From positions 186,001 through 250,000 of the forward strand of contig NZ_QPLK01000002.1 in assembly GCF_003340565.1 (NCBI RefSeq): 64,000 nt of DNA, in the 5' to 3' direction. The translations under genes and the position numbers were made by a program. The notes beneath the pieces were generated by a model, which made no database searches, was not told the origin of the DNA, and worked only from the letters and a program-made list of their open reading frames with translations. Shown piece after piece: positions 45,592-53,693 of this stretch; the stretch's first letter is position 1, and the number at the start of each line of letters is the position of its first letter. The DNA comes from Rhodovulum sp. 12E13. GTDB lineage: Bacteria > Pseudomonadota > Alphaproteobacteria > Rhodobacterales > Rhodobacteraceae.

Positions 45592-48354
45592 TCAGAACCG
45601 GTCGAGCAGCCGGCGCAGGTAGTCGAGCTCGACCTCGGGGCGCTCCTGCTCGGCAGCGCGGCGGCGGATCTCGTCGAGCAGGTCGCGGGCCCGGCGGTAG
45701 ACATCTTCGCCCTGCAGCAGGTTTTCCTGCGTGCCAAGCGGGCCGTTGTTGCCGCCGTCGCGGCCCAGCGGGTCGCGTTGACCGTTGGGGGTCGACTGGC
45801 CCACCTGCTCGCCCTGCTGGCCCTGCCCCTGCTGCTGTTGTTGCGCCAGGGCCTCGCCGAGATCGCGCATACCCTCGCGCAGCGCCTCCATCGCCTGGGC
45901 CTGCTCGTCGATCGCGCCGGCGAGGTCGTCGCCGCGCAGCGCCTCCTCGGCCCTGTCCATCGCCTCTCCGGCCCGGCCGAGGCTGTCGCGCGCCGTGCGC
46001 CCCTCTTCGGTGCCGGCACCGGGCAGGTTCTGCATCTGTCTGTCGAGCTCGCGCCGAAGCTCACCTTGCCGGCGCGCGAGATCCTCGGCCGACGGCATGC
46101 CGTTCGCCCCCGGCTGACCCTGGCCGGGCCGGCCCGGTTGCCCTTGTCCCGGTTGTCCCTGCCCGGGCTGACCCTGCCCGAATTGCTGCCCCTGCTGCCC
46201 GGGTTGCTGGCCCCGTCCCTGCTGGCCCTGCTGGCCCTGGCCGAACTGTTGACCCTGCTGGCCCTGCCCCTGCTGGCCCTGTTGACCCTGCTGGCCGGGA
46301 TTGAACTGCTCCTGAAGGTTGCGGAATGCCTCGTCCGACAGGCCCTGTTGCTCGCGCAGCGTCTCGGCGAGGCCTTCCATCGCCTGCTGCCCCGGGCTTT
46401 GCTGCCCCTGGCCCGGCTGGCCCTGCGTGACCTGCATGTTCTCCATCATCTGGCGCAGCTGTTCGAGAAGCTGTTGCGCTTCCGCGGTGCGGCCCTCTTC
46501 CATCAGCTGCTGCAGCCGATCGAGCATCTGCTGGAGCTGGTCGCCCGTCATCTCCTGCATGTTGTCCGACATCTGCGGCTGCTCGCCCTGCTCGCGCTGC
46601 TGCTGGGCGAGCTGGTTCATGTAGTCCTGCATCGCCTCGCGCAGCTCCTGCATGAGCTGGGCGATCTCCTCGTCGGAGGCGCCGTTGCGGATCGCCTCGG
46701 CGAGCCTGTCCTGCGCGCGGCGCAACCGCTCCATCGCGTCGGACAGGTCGCCCTCCTCGATGTCGAGCGCGATCTGCCAGAGCGCCTCGGCGATCTCCTC
46801 CCGCGCCTCCTCGTCGAGGCCGCCGGGCGCCGCCGTGGCGGTCTCGAGCCGCATCAGCGCGAAGCGGAGCTGCAGGTAGTTGGAAGTCGATCGGAAAACG
46901 TCGTCGGGGCGATGGCTGACGGCGCGAATCACCTGTGCCACGCGCGGTGCGTTCGACGTCGACCACAGCAGGTCGCGGCGCTGCTCGATCAGCGCGTTGG
47001 CGAGCGGGTCGAAGAAGCGGCGTCCGGGCAGGGCGGCGAGGTCGAGCGGCCGGGAATACCCCTCGTTGCCCGAGGCGTCGATCGCGGTCAGCCGGAACTC
47101 GACCGGCAGGCCCGACCACGGGTGCTTGGAAAAATCCTCGACAATGGTTTCGGCAAACTCTGCGCGGTCGCCGCTGATGGGCAGCGGCAGGTCGATCACG
47201 ATCGCTTCGCGCGGGTCGGGCTCGGCGGCGAGCCCGTGGCGGCGATCGACCTCGGTCAGGTCGAGCCGAATCGTGCCGCGCCCCGCGACGACGCCGTAAT
47301 CGTCCTCTGCGGCGAAGGGCTGGGCGAATTGCCCGTTCGCCTCGCGCCGCATCGCGCCGTCGAAGGCGACCGAGGGCGCCCCGTCGGGCACGACGGCGAC
47401 CTCCCAGGCGCGGCCGCCCGCGCCCTCGATGGCGATGCGCCCGTCCTGCGCGACCTCGAAGCCCTGCGCAGCGGCGGTCGCCGGCACCTCTGCCTGCGTC
47501 ACCGGATCCTCGGCCACGCCCTCGGCAGTCACGGCCCCGGCCGGCTCCTGGCGGCCCGAAACACTCTCCTCGACGCGCAGCGCGCCCACCTCGCCGTAGA
47601 GGCGCAGCGACACGCGGCTTCCCGCGGGCACCGAGATCTCGGCCGCGGCAATGTCGTTGAGGTAGAGGCTCGGCTTGCCGGTGTGGAGCGGCGGCTCGAT
47701 CCACCCTTCCCACGCCGGGCCGGCTGCGAGCGCCGCGCCGGGGCCGGGAGCCGCCACGTCGGTCACGCTGGCCGCGCGCCAGACCGAGCCGAAGAGCAGC
47801 GCGGCGACGAAGAAGGTGAGGGCGACATAGCGCAGGGCATAAGGGTCGCGCGACGACAACCGCAGGTCGGGCTCGACCGGCCTCGCCGCCGCGGCGCGAT
47901 CGGCCATGCGGCGGACATGTGCCGCCCAGACCGCCACCGAGGCGTCGTCGGTCGCGCCGATCGCCTGGCTGTCGGCCAGGGCCTGCAGAGGGCGGCCGGG
48001 CAGCGTGGCGTCGAGCCGCGCCACCGCCTCGTCGCGCGTCGGGACGCGGAAGGCACGCCCCCCCCGCCAGGCGGCCCAGAGCGCGGCGGCGAGGCCGAGG
48101 GCGCCAGACGCCCAGACCGCCTCGACCGGGACCGTCTCGTGCAGGCCGAGGAACAGCGCGGCGGCGAGCAGGATCAGAATCGACCAGAGCGGCCAGAACG
48201 CCCGCGTGACGCGCTCGGCCAGCATGCCCGCCCGCGTCAGGCGCAGGGGGCGCACCAGCCGGGCCAGCGTTTGCTGCCGCGGATCGGAGAACGCGGGCGC
48301 ACTCGGTGTCGGCGCGGGCGCCGAAGCGGGGACGTCGGGGCGGTCGGCGGTCAT
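45592..48354 (-). CDS. DUF4175 / TIGR02302 family membrane protein
   Basis: A 920-residue protein. It has two N-terminal membrane helices (about residues 45-95) and a third near residue 170, a large extracytoplasmic region with beta-sandwich character, then a long helical Gln/Met/Glu-rich region. A Gly-Gln-rich low-complexity stretch (about residues 685-747) and a final helical segment follow. This matches TIGR02302/DUF4175 of alphaproteobacteria, whose function I do not know. The ATG at 48354 is chosen because AAAGGAG is 5 bases upstream; a GTG at 48444 would add 30 residues. It follows lysA, the usual neighbour. Confidence 0.82.
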   Translation of the reverse strand: MTADRPDVPASAPAPTPSAPAFSDPRQQTLARLVRPLRLTRAGMLAERVTRAFWPLWSILILLAAALFLGLHETVPVEAVWASGALGLAAALWAAWRGGRAFRVPTRDEAVARLDATLPGRPLQALADSQAIGATDDASVAVWAAHVRRMADRAAAARPVEPDLRLSSRDPYALRYVALTFFVAALLFGSVWRAASVTDVAAPGPGAALAAGPAWEGWIEPPLHTGKPSLYLNDIAAAEISVPAGSRVSLRLYGEVGALRVEESVSGRQEPAGAVTAEGVAEDPVTQAEVPATAAAQGFEVAQDGRIAIEGAGGRAWEVAVVPDGAPSVAFDGAMRREANGQFAQPFAAEDDYGVVAGRGTIRLDLTEVDRRHGLAAEPDPREAIVIDLPLPISGDRAEFAETIVEDFSKHPWSGLPVEFRLTAIDASGNEGYSRPLDLAALPGRRFFDPLANALIEQRRDLLWSTSNAPRVAQVIRAVSHRPDDVFRSTSNYLQLRFALMRLETATAAPGGLDEEAREEIAEALWQIALDIEEGDLSDAMERLRRAQDRLAEAIRNGASDEEIAQLMQELREAMQDYMNQLAQQQREQGEQPQMSDNMQEMTGDQLQQMLDRLQQLMEEGRTAEAQQLLEQLRQMMENMQVTQGQPGQGQQSPGQQAMEGLAETLREQQGLSDEAFRNLQEQFNPGQQGQQGQQGQGQQGQQFGQGQQGQQGRGQQPGQQGQQFGQGQPGQGQPGQGQPGRPGQGQPGANGMPSAEDLARRQGELRRELDRQMQNLPGAGTEEGRTARDSLGRAGEAMDRAEEALRGDDLAGAIDEQAQAMEALREGMRDLGEALAQQQQQGQGQQGEQVGQSTPNGQRDPLGRDGGNNGPLGTQENLLQGEDVYRRARDLLDEIRRRAAEQERPEVELDYLRRLLDRF
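46111..46300 (-). repeat. Gly-Gln-rich tandem repeat inside the DUF4175 gene
   Basis: The minus strand is an imperfect array of CAGGGCCAGCAGG-like units encoding runs such as GQQGQQGQQGQGQQGQQFGQ. The unit is degenerate and mostly in multiples of 3 bases, so length changes would keep the frame. This is likely a flexible linker and a site of length variation between strains. Confidence 0.8.
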
Positions 48355-48457
48355 CTCGCTCCTTTCGGCGGCCGCATTCCCGGTCGGGACGCGTGCGGCG
48401 GGCGGTCCGTCGGCGGCCGGAGCGGCCTGGCGCGCCGTGCTCACGGCGCCCCGCGCA

Positions 48458-49726
48458 TCACGCCAGCCAGGGCGGAATGGTATCGCGGCCGATCATTTCG
48501 TCAAAGGTCGGGCGCGGGCGAATGACGGCCACGTGATGACCGTCCACCAGCACCTCCGGCACCAATGGGCGCGAATTGTACTCCGAAGACATGACCGCGC
48601 CGTAAGCGCCGGCGGATCTGAAAGCCACGAGATCGCCCTCGGCGAGCGGTGGCAGCGCACGTGCTCTCGCAAAGGTGTCACCCGATTCGCAGACCGGGCC
48701 GACCACGTCATGCTCCCGCGTCTCGGCGCCCGGCGCCGGCTCCGCCAGCGGAACGATGTCGTGGTGCGCTCCGTACATGGCGGGTCGGATCAGGTCGTTC
48801 ATGCCGGCGTCGAGGATCAGGAAGCGCCGGCCCTCGCCTTCCTTCACGTAGACCACGCGGGAGACGAGGATGCCCGCGTTGCCCGAGATCAGCCGCCCCG
48901 GCTCGATCTCGATCTCGCAGCCGAGGTCGCCGACCGTCCGCTCGATCAGCGCGCCGTAATCGGCCGGAAGCGGCGGCGGCTCGTTCGAGCGCGTGTAGGG
49001 AATGCCGAGGCCCCCGCCGAGGTCGAGCCGGCGGATGTCGTGCCCGTCGGCGCGCAGCGCCCGGGTCAGCTCGGCGACCTTGAGATAGGCGGCCTCGAAC
49101 GGCGCGAGGTCGGTGAGCTGCGAGCCGATATGCACGTCGATGCCCACGACCTCGACGCCGGGCAGCCGCGCTGCCTCGGCATAGATCTCCCGCGCGCGGG
49201 AGAGCGGCACGCCGAACTTGTCCTCCTTGCGGCCCGTCGCGATCTTCTCGTGCGTCCTGGCGTCGACGTCGGGGTTGACCCGGAGCGCGATCGGGGCGAC
49301 GGCCCCCATCAAGGCGGCGACCTCCGACAGCGCGGCGAGTTCGGGCTCGGATTCGACGTTGATCTGCCGCACGCCGCCTTCGAGGGCGAGCCGCATCTCT
49401 TCCCGCGTCTTGCCGACGCCCGAAAAGACGATCCGCTCGCCCGGCACACCGGCCGCGGTCGCGCGCAGGTATTCCCCGCCCGAAACCACGTCCATCCCGG
49501 CGCCGAGCCGGGCGAGCACGCGCAGCAGCGCCACGTTCGACGCCGACTTGACCGCGAAGCACACCAGATGCGGCCCCCACGACAGCGCATCGTCGAAGAG
49601 CTGGAAGTGCCGTGTCAGCGTGGCGGTGGAATAACAGTAGAACGGCGTGCCGACCTCGGCCGCGACCTGAGAGAGGTCGACGTCCTCGGCGTGCAGCCGG
49701 CCGTCGCGGTAGAGGAAATGATCCAT
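48458..49726 (-). CDS. lysA: diaminopimelate decarboxylase
   Basis: A 422-residue PLP enzyme of the alanine-racemase-like fold making L-lysine from meso-DAP. The PLP-lysine segment is VCFAVKSASNVALLRVLA (Lys about residue 61). The phosphate-binding GGGLGIPY and the active-site Cys segment GPVCESGDTFA are present. GAGGGG precedes the ATG. The upstream DUF2834 stop is 4 bp before the start region, so the two may be cotranscribed. Confidence 0.96.
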   Translation of the reverse strand: MDHFLYRDGRLHAEDVDLSQVAAEVGTPFYCYSTATLTRHFQLFDDALSWGPHLVCFAVKSASNVALLRVLARLGAGMDVVSGGEYLRATAAGVPGERIVFSGVGKTREEMRLALEGGVRQINVESEPELAALSEVAALMGAVAPIALRVNPDVDARTHEKIATGRKEDKFGVPLSRAREIYAEAARLPGVEVVGIDVHIGSQLTDLAPFEAAYLKVAELTRALRADGHDIRRLDLGGGLGIPYTRSNEPPPLPADYGALIERTVGDLGCEIEIEPGRLISGNAGILVSRVVYVKEGEGRRFLILDAGMNDLIRPAMYGAHHDIVPLAEPAPGAETREHDVVGPVCESGDTFARARALPPLAEGDLVAFRSAGAYGAVMSSEYNSRPLVPEVLVDGHHVAVIRPRPTFDEMIGRDTIPPWLA

Positions 49727-49730
49727 CCCC

Positions 49731-50066
49731 TCAGGCCGTCCGGGCCGTTCCAACGCCCGGCCGCGACCGCAGGAAGAGGTAGAGCGGCAGGCCGCAACTC
49801 ACGCCGATGCAGTAGATCGCTGGGATGGCGGCGAGGGCCAGCCAGTCGCGCCGCTCCAACGCCTCGGCCACGATCCAGACCGTCAGCGCGATGGCGGCGA
49901 TGGTCAGGTCCCAGACGAGGCCGGTGGTCGAGGCGTTGACATACCACGCGTCGATCAGGCCGCCGAGGCCGCCGCCTTCGGTCGTCATGTGGGTCACGAA
50001 CCAGTACATCGGGTGGATCGCCCCCCAGATCGCAAGGGCGAGGAAGATCAGGCGCATGGGCGACAT
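49731..50066 (-). CDS. DUF2834 membrane protein
   Basis: A 111-residue protein with three hydrophobic helices: LIFLALAIWGAIHPMYWF, LTIAAIALTVWIVAEAL and a C-terminal LALAAIPAIYCIGVSCGLPL. This is the DUF2834 pattern; the function is unknown. The ATG at 50066 is favoured by GGAG 8 bases upstream; an ATG at 50057 is also in frame. It sits just upstream of lysA. Confidence 0.78.
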   Translation of the reverse strand: MSPMRLIFLALAIWGAIHPMYWFVTHMTTEGGGLGGLIDAWYVNASTTGLVWDLTIAAIALTVWIVAEALERRDWLALAAIPAIYCIGVSCGLPLYLFLRSRPGVGTARTA

Positions 50067-50136
50067 GAACGGCTCCGCTGTCTCTCGCGCCCAGGTAGCC
50101 CGGCCGGCCGCCCCTGTCCATCCGCTGCGACGGGGC

Positions 50137-50187
50137 GCAAATTCCTTGTCCAAGGAATTTGCAAATCCCTTCCTTCAAGGGATTTGC
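50137..50187. repeat. two abutting hairpin palindromes downstream of the lytic transglycosylase gene
   Basis: Hairpin 1 is a 12-bp stem GCAAATTCCTTG/CAAGGAATTTGC (50137-50148/50151-50162, loop TC). Hairpin 2 is an 11-bp stem GCAAATCCCTT/AAGGGATTTGC (50161-50171/50177-50187, loop CCTTC). They share two bases. The outer GCAAAT ends are identical, but the inner arms differ and stay paired. The array is markedly A/T-rich for this genome and starts 9 bp after the transglycosylase stop (minus strand). Confidence 0.8.
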
Positions 50188-50195
50188 GCGCGCCA

Positions 50196-51392
50196 TCAGA
50201 GCCGGTCGAGCAACTCTCGCGTGGGCCAGGCGTCGGCGGGCAGGCCGAGGCGCTCCTGCTCGGCCTGTACCGCGGCGCGGGTCATCGCGCCGAGGATGCC
50301 GTCGATGCCGCCAACGTCGTGGCCGCGTGCGGCGAGCTTCTCCTGAAGCTGCCGCATCTCTGCGTCCGACAGCCCGGGGCCCGCATCGCCCGCGAGGTAG
50401 ACCGGCGCGCCCTCGAGCCGCGTGGCGAAATAGGCCGCCGTCATCACGTAGACGAAGCTCTGGTTCCACTCGAAGAAGACGTCGAGATTGGGGTAGGCGA
50501 GAAAGACCGGCCCGCGCCGCCCCTGCGGCACCAGAAGACGCGCTTGCAGCTCGGCGGACCCGAGGTCGCCCCGGCGCGCCGCGACCCCGAGCGCCGCCCA
50601 CTCCGCCACCGTCCGGCCGCCATCAAGGCCCGAAAGAGCCCAGTCGAAGTCCGCGGGCACGGTCACCTCGCGCAGCCAGGGCTCCCCCGGCCGCCAGCCG
50701 TAGCCGGCCAGCATCGCCGCGCCCGAGAGCAGGGCGTCCTGCGGCGAGGTCTTGAGCGACACGCGCCCGTCGCCGTCGCCGTCGCGGCCATGCTCCAGGA
50801 TGTCGGAGGGCAGCATCTGCACCATCCCGACCTCGCCGGCCCAGGCGCCGGTCGTGCGGTCGGGGTCGAGATCGCCCCGCGCGAAGAGGTCCAGGGCCGA
50901 GAAGACCTGCGGGCGGAAGAGGTCTGGCCGCCGGCAGTCATGTGCCAGCGTCATCAGCGCGTTGACCGTGTTGTAGTCGCCCTGGACCGCGCCGTAATCG
51001 GTCTCGAACGCCCAGAAGGCCAGCAGCACGCCGCGCGGGATACCGTAATCCGCCTCGATCCGGTCGAAGAGCGCGTCGTGCCGCTCGGCGTTGCGGCGCC
51101 CGTTCTCGATCCGGCTGCGGCTGATCAGGCGGCGCGAGAAATCGACGAAGGGCAACTGGAAGATGCCCTGCGCCCGGTCCGCCCGGATCACGGCCGGGTC
51201 CTGGCGCACGCCGTCGAAGAAGCGCGCGGCGACGCGCGGGTCGGCGCCGCGCGCCACCGCCTCGCGCTCCATGGCCGTGCGGAACGCGCCGAAGCTGCCG
51301 CCGCAGGGCACGCTCGCCGCGGCAGGAAGGGTGGCCGCGACAAACGCCCCGACGAGGATGGGGAGTCTCGTGCAGGATGGGGAAGAGGGCAT
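50196..51392 (-). CDS. mltB: membrane-bound lytic murein transglycosylase B family, with peptidoglycan-binding domain
   Basis: A 398-residue secreted enzyme. The signal peptide spans residues 1-27 (ATLPAAAS). The SLT_2/MltB catalytic domain includes GVLLAFWAFETDYGAVQGDY with the catalytic Glu in FET, and GEVGMVQMLPSDILEHGRDG. A C-terminal peptidoglycan-binding_1 domain (about residues 340-398) ends the protein. No lipobox is seen, so it may be a soluble periplasmic form. It cleaves glycan strands to 1,6-anhydroMurNAc ends. Confidence 0.9.
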   Translation of the reverse strand: MPSSPSCTRLPILVGAFVAATLPAAASVPCGGSFGAFRTAMEREAVARGADPRVAARFFDGVRQDPAVIRADRAQGIFQLPFVDFSRRLISRSRIENGRRNAERHDALFDRIEADYGIPRGVLLAFWAFETDYGAVQGDYNTVNALMTLAHDCRRPDLFRPQVFSALDLFARGDLDPDRTTGAWAGEVGMVQMLPSDILEHGRDGDGDGRVSLKTSPQDALLSGAAMLAGYGWRPGEPWLREVTVPADFDWALSGLDGGRTVAEWAALGVAARRGDLGSAELQARLLVPQGRRGPVFLAYPNLDVFFEWNQSFVYVMTAAYFATRLEGAPVYLAGDAGPGLSDAEMRQLQEKLAARGHDVGGIDGILGAMTRAAVQAEQERLGLPADAWPTRELLDRL

Positions 51393-51565
51393 GGGAACAA
51401 TCCGTCTCGTCGGCGCTTTGCAGGGCGCGAGCCTAGCCGAGCGGCGCCGGCCTGCAACCCGCGGCGTCCCCCGCCCGCTCCGCCTCGGCCCGCCGTGCCG
51501 AGGCCCGGCCGCCAGCGCGGGACAGCCGCGAGACCGGCGAGGTTCCGCGCATGTGCGACGACGAA

Positions 51566-51601
51566 TTAACCTTTGTTGAGTGGATGTTAACGCGGAGGTA
51601 A
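51566..51601 (+). promoter_or_regulatory. possible CtrA-type sites upstream of the receiver gene
   Basis: Two near matches to the CtrA pattern TTAA-N7-TTAA lie in an A/T-rich patch: TTAACCTTTGTTGAG (51566-51580) and TTAACGCGGAGGTAA (51587-51601). Each has one perfect half. They are 60-95 bp upstream of the response-regulator ATG. The assignment is tentative; the patch may simply be the promoter. Confidence 0.35.
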
Positions 51602-51660
51602 GACTTATGATGATATCCGTTAAGCGGGCTGTGGTGCCGCCGGCGCGGCACGGAGGAGTC

Positions 51661-52032
51661 ATGCACATCCTTGTCGTGCAGGAGAATGCGGAGCTCGGGC
51701 GCATCTGGGCCCGTCACCTCGAACGCGAGGGGCACAGCGTCGACCTGGTTGCGACGCAGGATGCGGCGATGGAGATCATGCGCCACCGGGAAGTGAACGT
51801 GATCGTGCTCGACGTGGTCCTGCCCGGGGGCAGCCCGCTCGCCATCGCCGATTTCGCGAGCTACCGCTGGCCCGAGGCCAAGGTCGTCTTCGTCACCAAC
51901 ACCACCTTCTTCTCCGATGGCTCGATCTTTCGCCATGCCCCGAATGCCTGCGCCTACCTGCAGAGCGACACCGACCCCACCGACCTCGCCATGATGGTCA
52001 GCCATTACGGGGGGGCGGCGCGCCCGGCCTGA
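51661..52032 (+). CDS. single-domain response regulator
   Basis: A 123-residue stand-alone receiver domain. The acidic pocket is partly altered (QEN near residue 7 instead of the usual DD/ED). The phosphoacceptor is Asp51 in VIVLDVVLPGG, and the conserved Thr is in VFVTNTTFFSDG. No output domain is present. I recall closely similar proteins in other Rhodobacteraceae, including the TNTTFFSDGSIFRHAPNACA segment, with no assigned role. GGAGGAG stands just before the ATG at 51661. Confidence 0.85.
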   Translation: MHILVVQENAELGRIWARHLEREGHSVDLVATQDAAMEIMRHREVNVIVLDVVLPGGSPLAIADFASYRWPEAKVVFVTNTTFFSDGSIFRHAPNACAYLQSDTDPTDLAMMVSHYGGAARPA

Positions 52033-52078
52033 CCCGACCGCGCTCCGCCGGCGAACGCCTTCGCCCGGGGCGGTGCCG

Positions 52079-53068
52079 TCACGCCGCCCGCAGCGCCTCA
52101 CGGCCGTGCGGTGCGTCCCAGTCGATGCGCGGGCCGATCGGCACGATCCGGTGCGGATTTATGCTTTCATGGCTGTAGTGGTAATGACGGACGATGTGGT
52201 CGAAATGGACCGTCTCCGCCACGCCGGGGACCTGGTAGAGGTCGCGCGCATAGGCGAAGATCGACGGGTAGTCGACGATCCGCTGACGGTTGCACTTGAA
52301 GTGGCCGTGATAGACCGGATCGAAGCGCAGAAGCGTCGTCAGCGCCCGCCAGTCGGCTTCGGTGATGCTGTCGCCGGCGAGATAGCGCTGGCGCGACAGC
52401 CGCTCCTCCATCCAGTCGAGCGTTTCGAAGACCTCGGTCACCGCCTCGTCGTAGGCGCCCTGCGTGGTGGCGAAGCCGGCGCGATAGACGCCGTTGTTCA
52501 ACCCCGGGTAGATGCGCGCATTGACGGCCTCGATCTCCTCGCGCAGCCGCGCGGGATAGAAATCCTGGCGGTCGTCGGTGATGCCGTCGAACGCGGAGTT
52601 GAACATGCGGATGATCTCGGCCGATTCGTTCGACACGATCGTGTCGCGCTGCGTGTCCCACAGCAGGGGCACGGTCACGCGGCCCGTCATGTCGGGCCGC
52701 GCGCGCAGGTAGACGTCGCGCAGGTAATGCAGGCCGTGCAGGCGGTCGCCGGTGGCGCCCGGCCAGTCGTCGCGCAGCTCCCACCCCTCCGTCAGCATGT
52801 CGGGGTGGACGACCGAGACGCCGATATGGGGCTCGAGCCCCTTGAGCGCGCGGAAGATCAGCGTGCGATGCGCCCAGGGGCAGGCATGCGAGACGTAGAG
52901 GTGGTAGCGCCCGCTCTCGGCCGCAAATCCGCCCTCGCCCGAGGGGCCGGCCGAGCCGTCGGCCGTGATCCAGTTGCGGAACGACGCCTCGCTCCGCTCG
53001 AACTTTCCGCCCGTCGACTCGGTGTCGTACCAGCGGTCGTGCCATTCGCCGTCGATCAGCAATCCCAT
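52079..53068 (-). CDS. glutathionyl-hydroquinone reductase-like glutathione S-transferase
   Basis: A 329-residue Xi-class GST (YqjG/EcnA/PcpF group). The catalytic Cys motif is HACPWAHRTLIFRALKG. Other features are TVPLLWDTQRDTIVSNESAE (glutathione contacts) and the C-terminal helical domain with FDPVYHGHFKCN. The family reduces glutathionyl-hydroquinones, recycling quinones damaged by thiol addition. It is convergent with the receiver gene. Confidence 0.93.
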   Translation of the reverse strand: MGLLIDGEWHDRWYDTESTGGKFERSEASFRNWITADGSAGPSGEGGFAAESGRYHLYVSHACPWAHRTLIFRALKGLEPHIGVSVVHPDMLTEGWELRDDWPGATGDRLHGLHYLRDVYLRARPDMTGRVTVPLLWDTQRDTIVSNESAEIIRMFNSAFDGITDDRQDFYPARLREEIEAVNARIYPGLNNGVYRAGFATTQGAYDEAVTEVFETLDWMEERLSRQRYLAGDSITEADWRALTTLLRFDPVYHGHFKCNRQRIVDYPSIFAYARDLYQVPGVAETVHFDHIVRHYHYSHESINPHRIVPIGPRIDWDAPHGREALRAA

Positions 53069-53309
53069 CGCGCTCTCCTCAGCTTTGGACAAAGATCGGC
53101 CCGGAGTGCCGTTGCGCCAACCGGCAAGGGCGCGGAGGCGTCCTGCGTCAGCGCACAGCGTGCAACGCGCGGCGGCGCAGAGCGATCCACCCGCGGGGCG
53201 TGCCGCCCTCATGTTGCGCGCGGCGACGATCCTGCATTGACAGGGCGACACCCTGTCGCATCTTCTTGGAGCAGGGGCACATGCCCGACCGGTCGAAGGG
53301 GGACAGCCC

Positions 53310-53660
53310 ATGTCGTATCTGCCGCAGGATGTGTGCGACGGGCTGGAGGCTGCTCGCGTCGCCCGGCTCCGGTCGCGCAGCCGCATGCGGGTGCGGGCCG
53401 GCGAGCACGAATTCGTCATCCTTCGCCACTGGTCGACCGGCTTTGCCCTTGCCGCCGAAGACGCGGCGAGCCTTCCCGGCCGGGTCGACCTCTACGACGG
53501 CGCCCGCCACCTGTGCCAGGCGCTCATCCTCGCCTCGACGGAGGAAGGGGGAGAGCGCGTGTTCGAGTTCAAGTATGCCACGCCCGTGGCCGATACCGCC
53601 CCCCCTGCCGATTTCGCGCGCGACGCCGACGCGCCGGTGGCGCTGCTGCCGCCCGCCTGA
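53310..53660 (+). CDS. conserved hypothetical protein (116 aa)
   Basis: A small soluble protein with no membrane segment. Recognisable stretches are RSRMRVRAGEHEFVILRHWS, RVDLYDGARHLCQALILAS and ERVFEFKYATPVADTAP. I have no function for it. The beta-strand-rich middle suggests a compact fold. GGGGGA lies upstream of the ATG. The preceding 241-bp gap contains a 7-bp hairpin (GACAGGG/CCCTGTC, 53239-53257). Confidence 0.7.
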   Translation: MSYLPQDVCDGLEAARVARLRSRSRMRVRAGEHEFVILRHWSTGFALAAEDAASLPGRVDLYDGARHLCQALILASTEEGGERVFEFKYATPVADTAPPADFARDADAPVALLPPA

Positions 53661-53693
53661 GCCGGCGGAGCGGTGCGCGTCACGCCGCGCGCT

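Noticed and set aside
45778-48525. A 915-codon plus-strand open frame opposite the DUF4175 gene
   Set aside because: It is a mirror of a real gene with a recognisable family, is dominated by Leu/Arg runs from the repeat tract, and has no ribosome site or homology I can recognise.
53237-53265. TTGACA as a sigma-70 promoter for the small hypothetical gene at 53310
   Set aside because: No -10 resembling TATAAT lies 16-18 bases downstream, and the TTGACA overlaps a hairpin arm.
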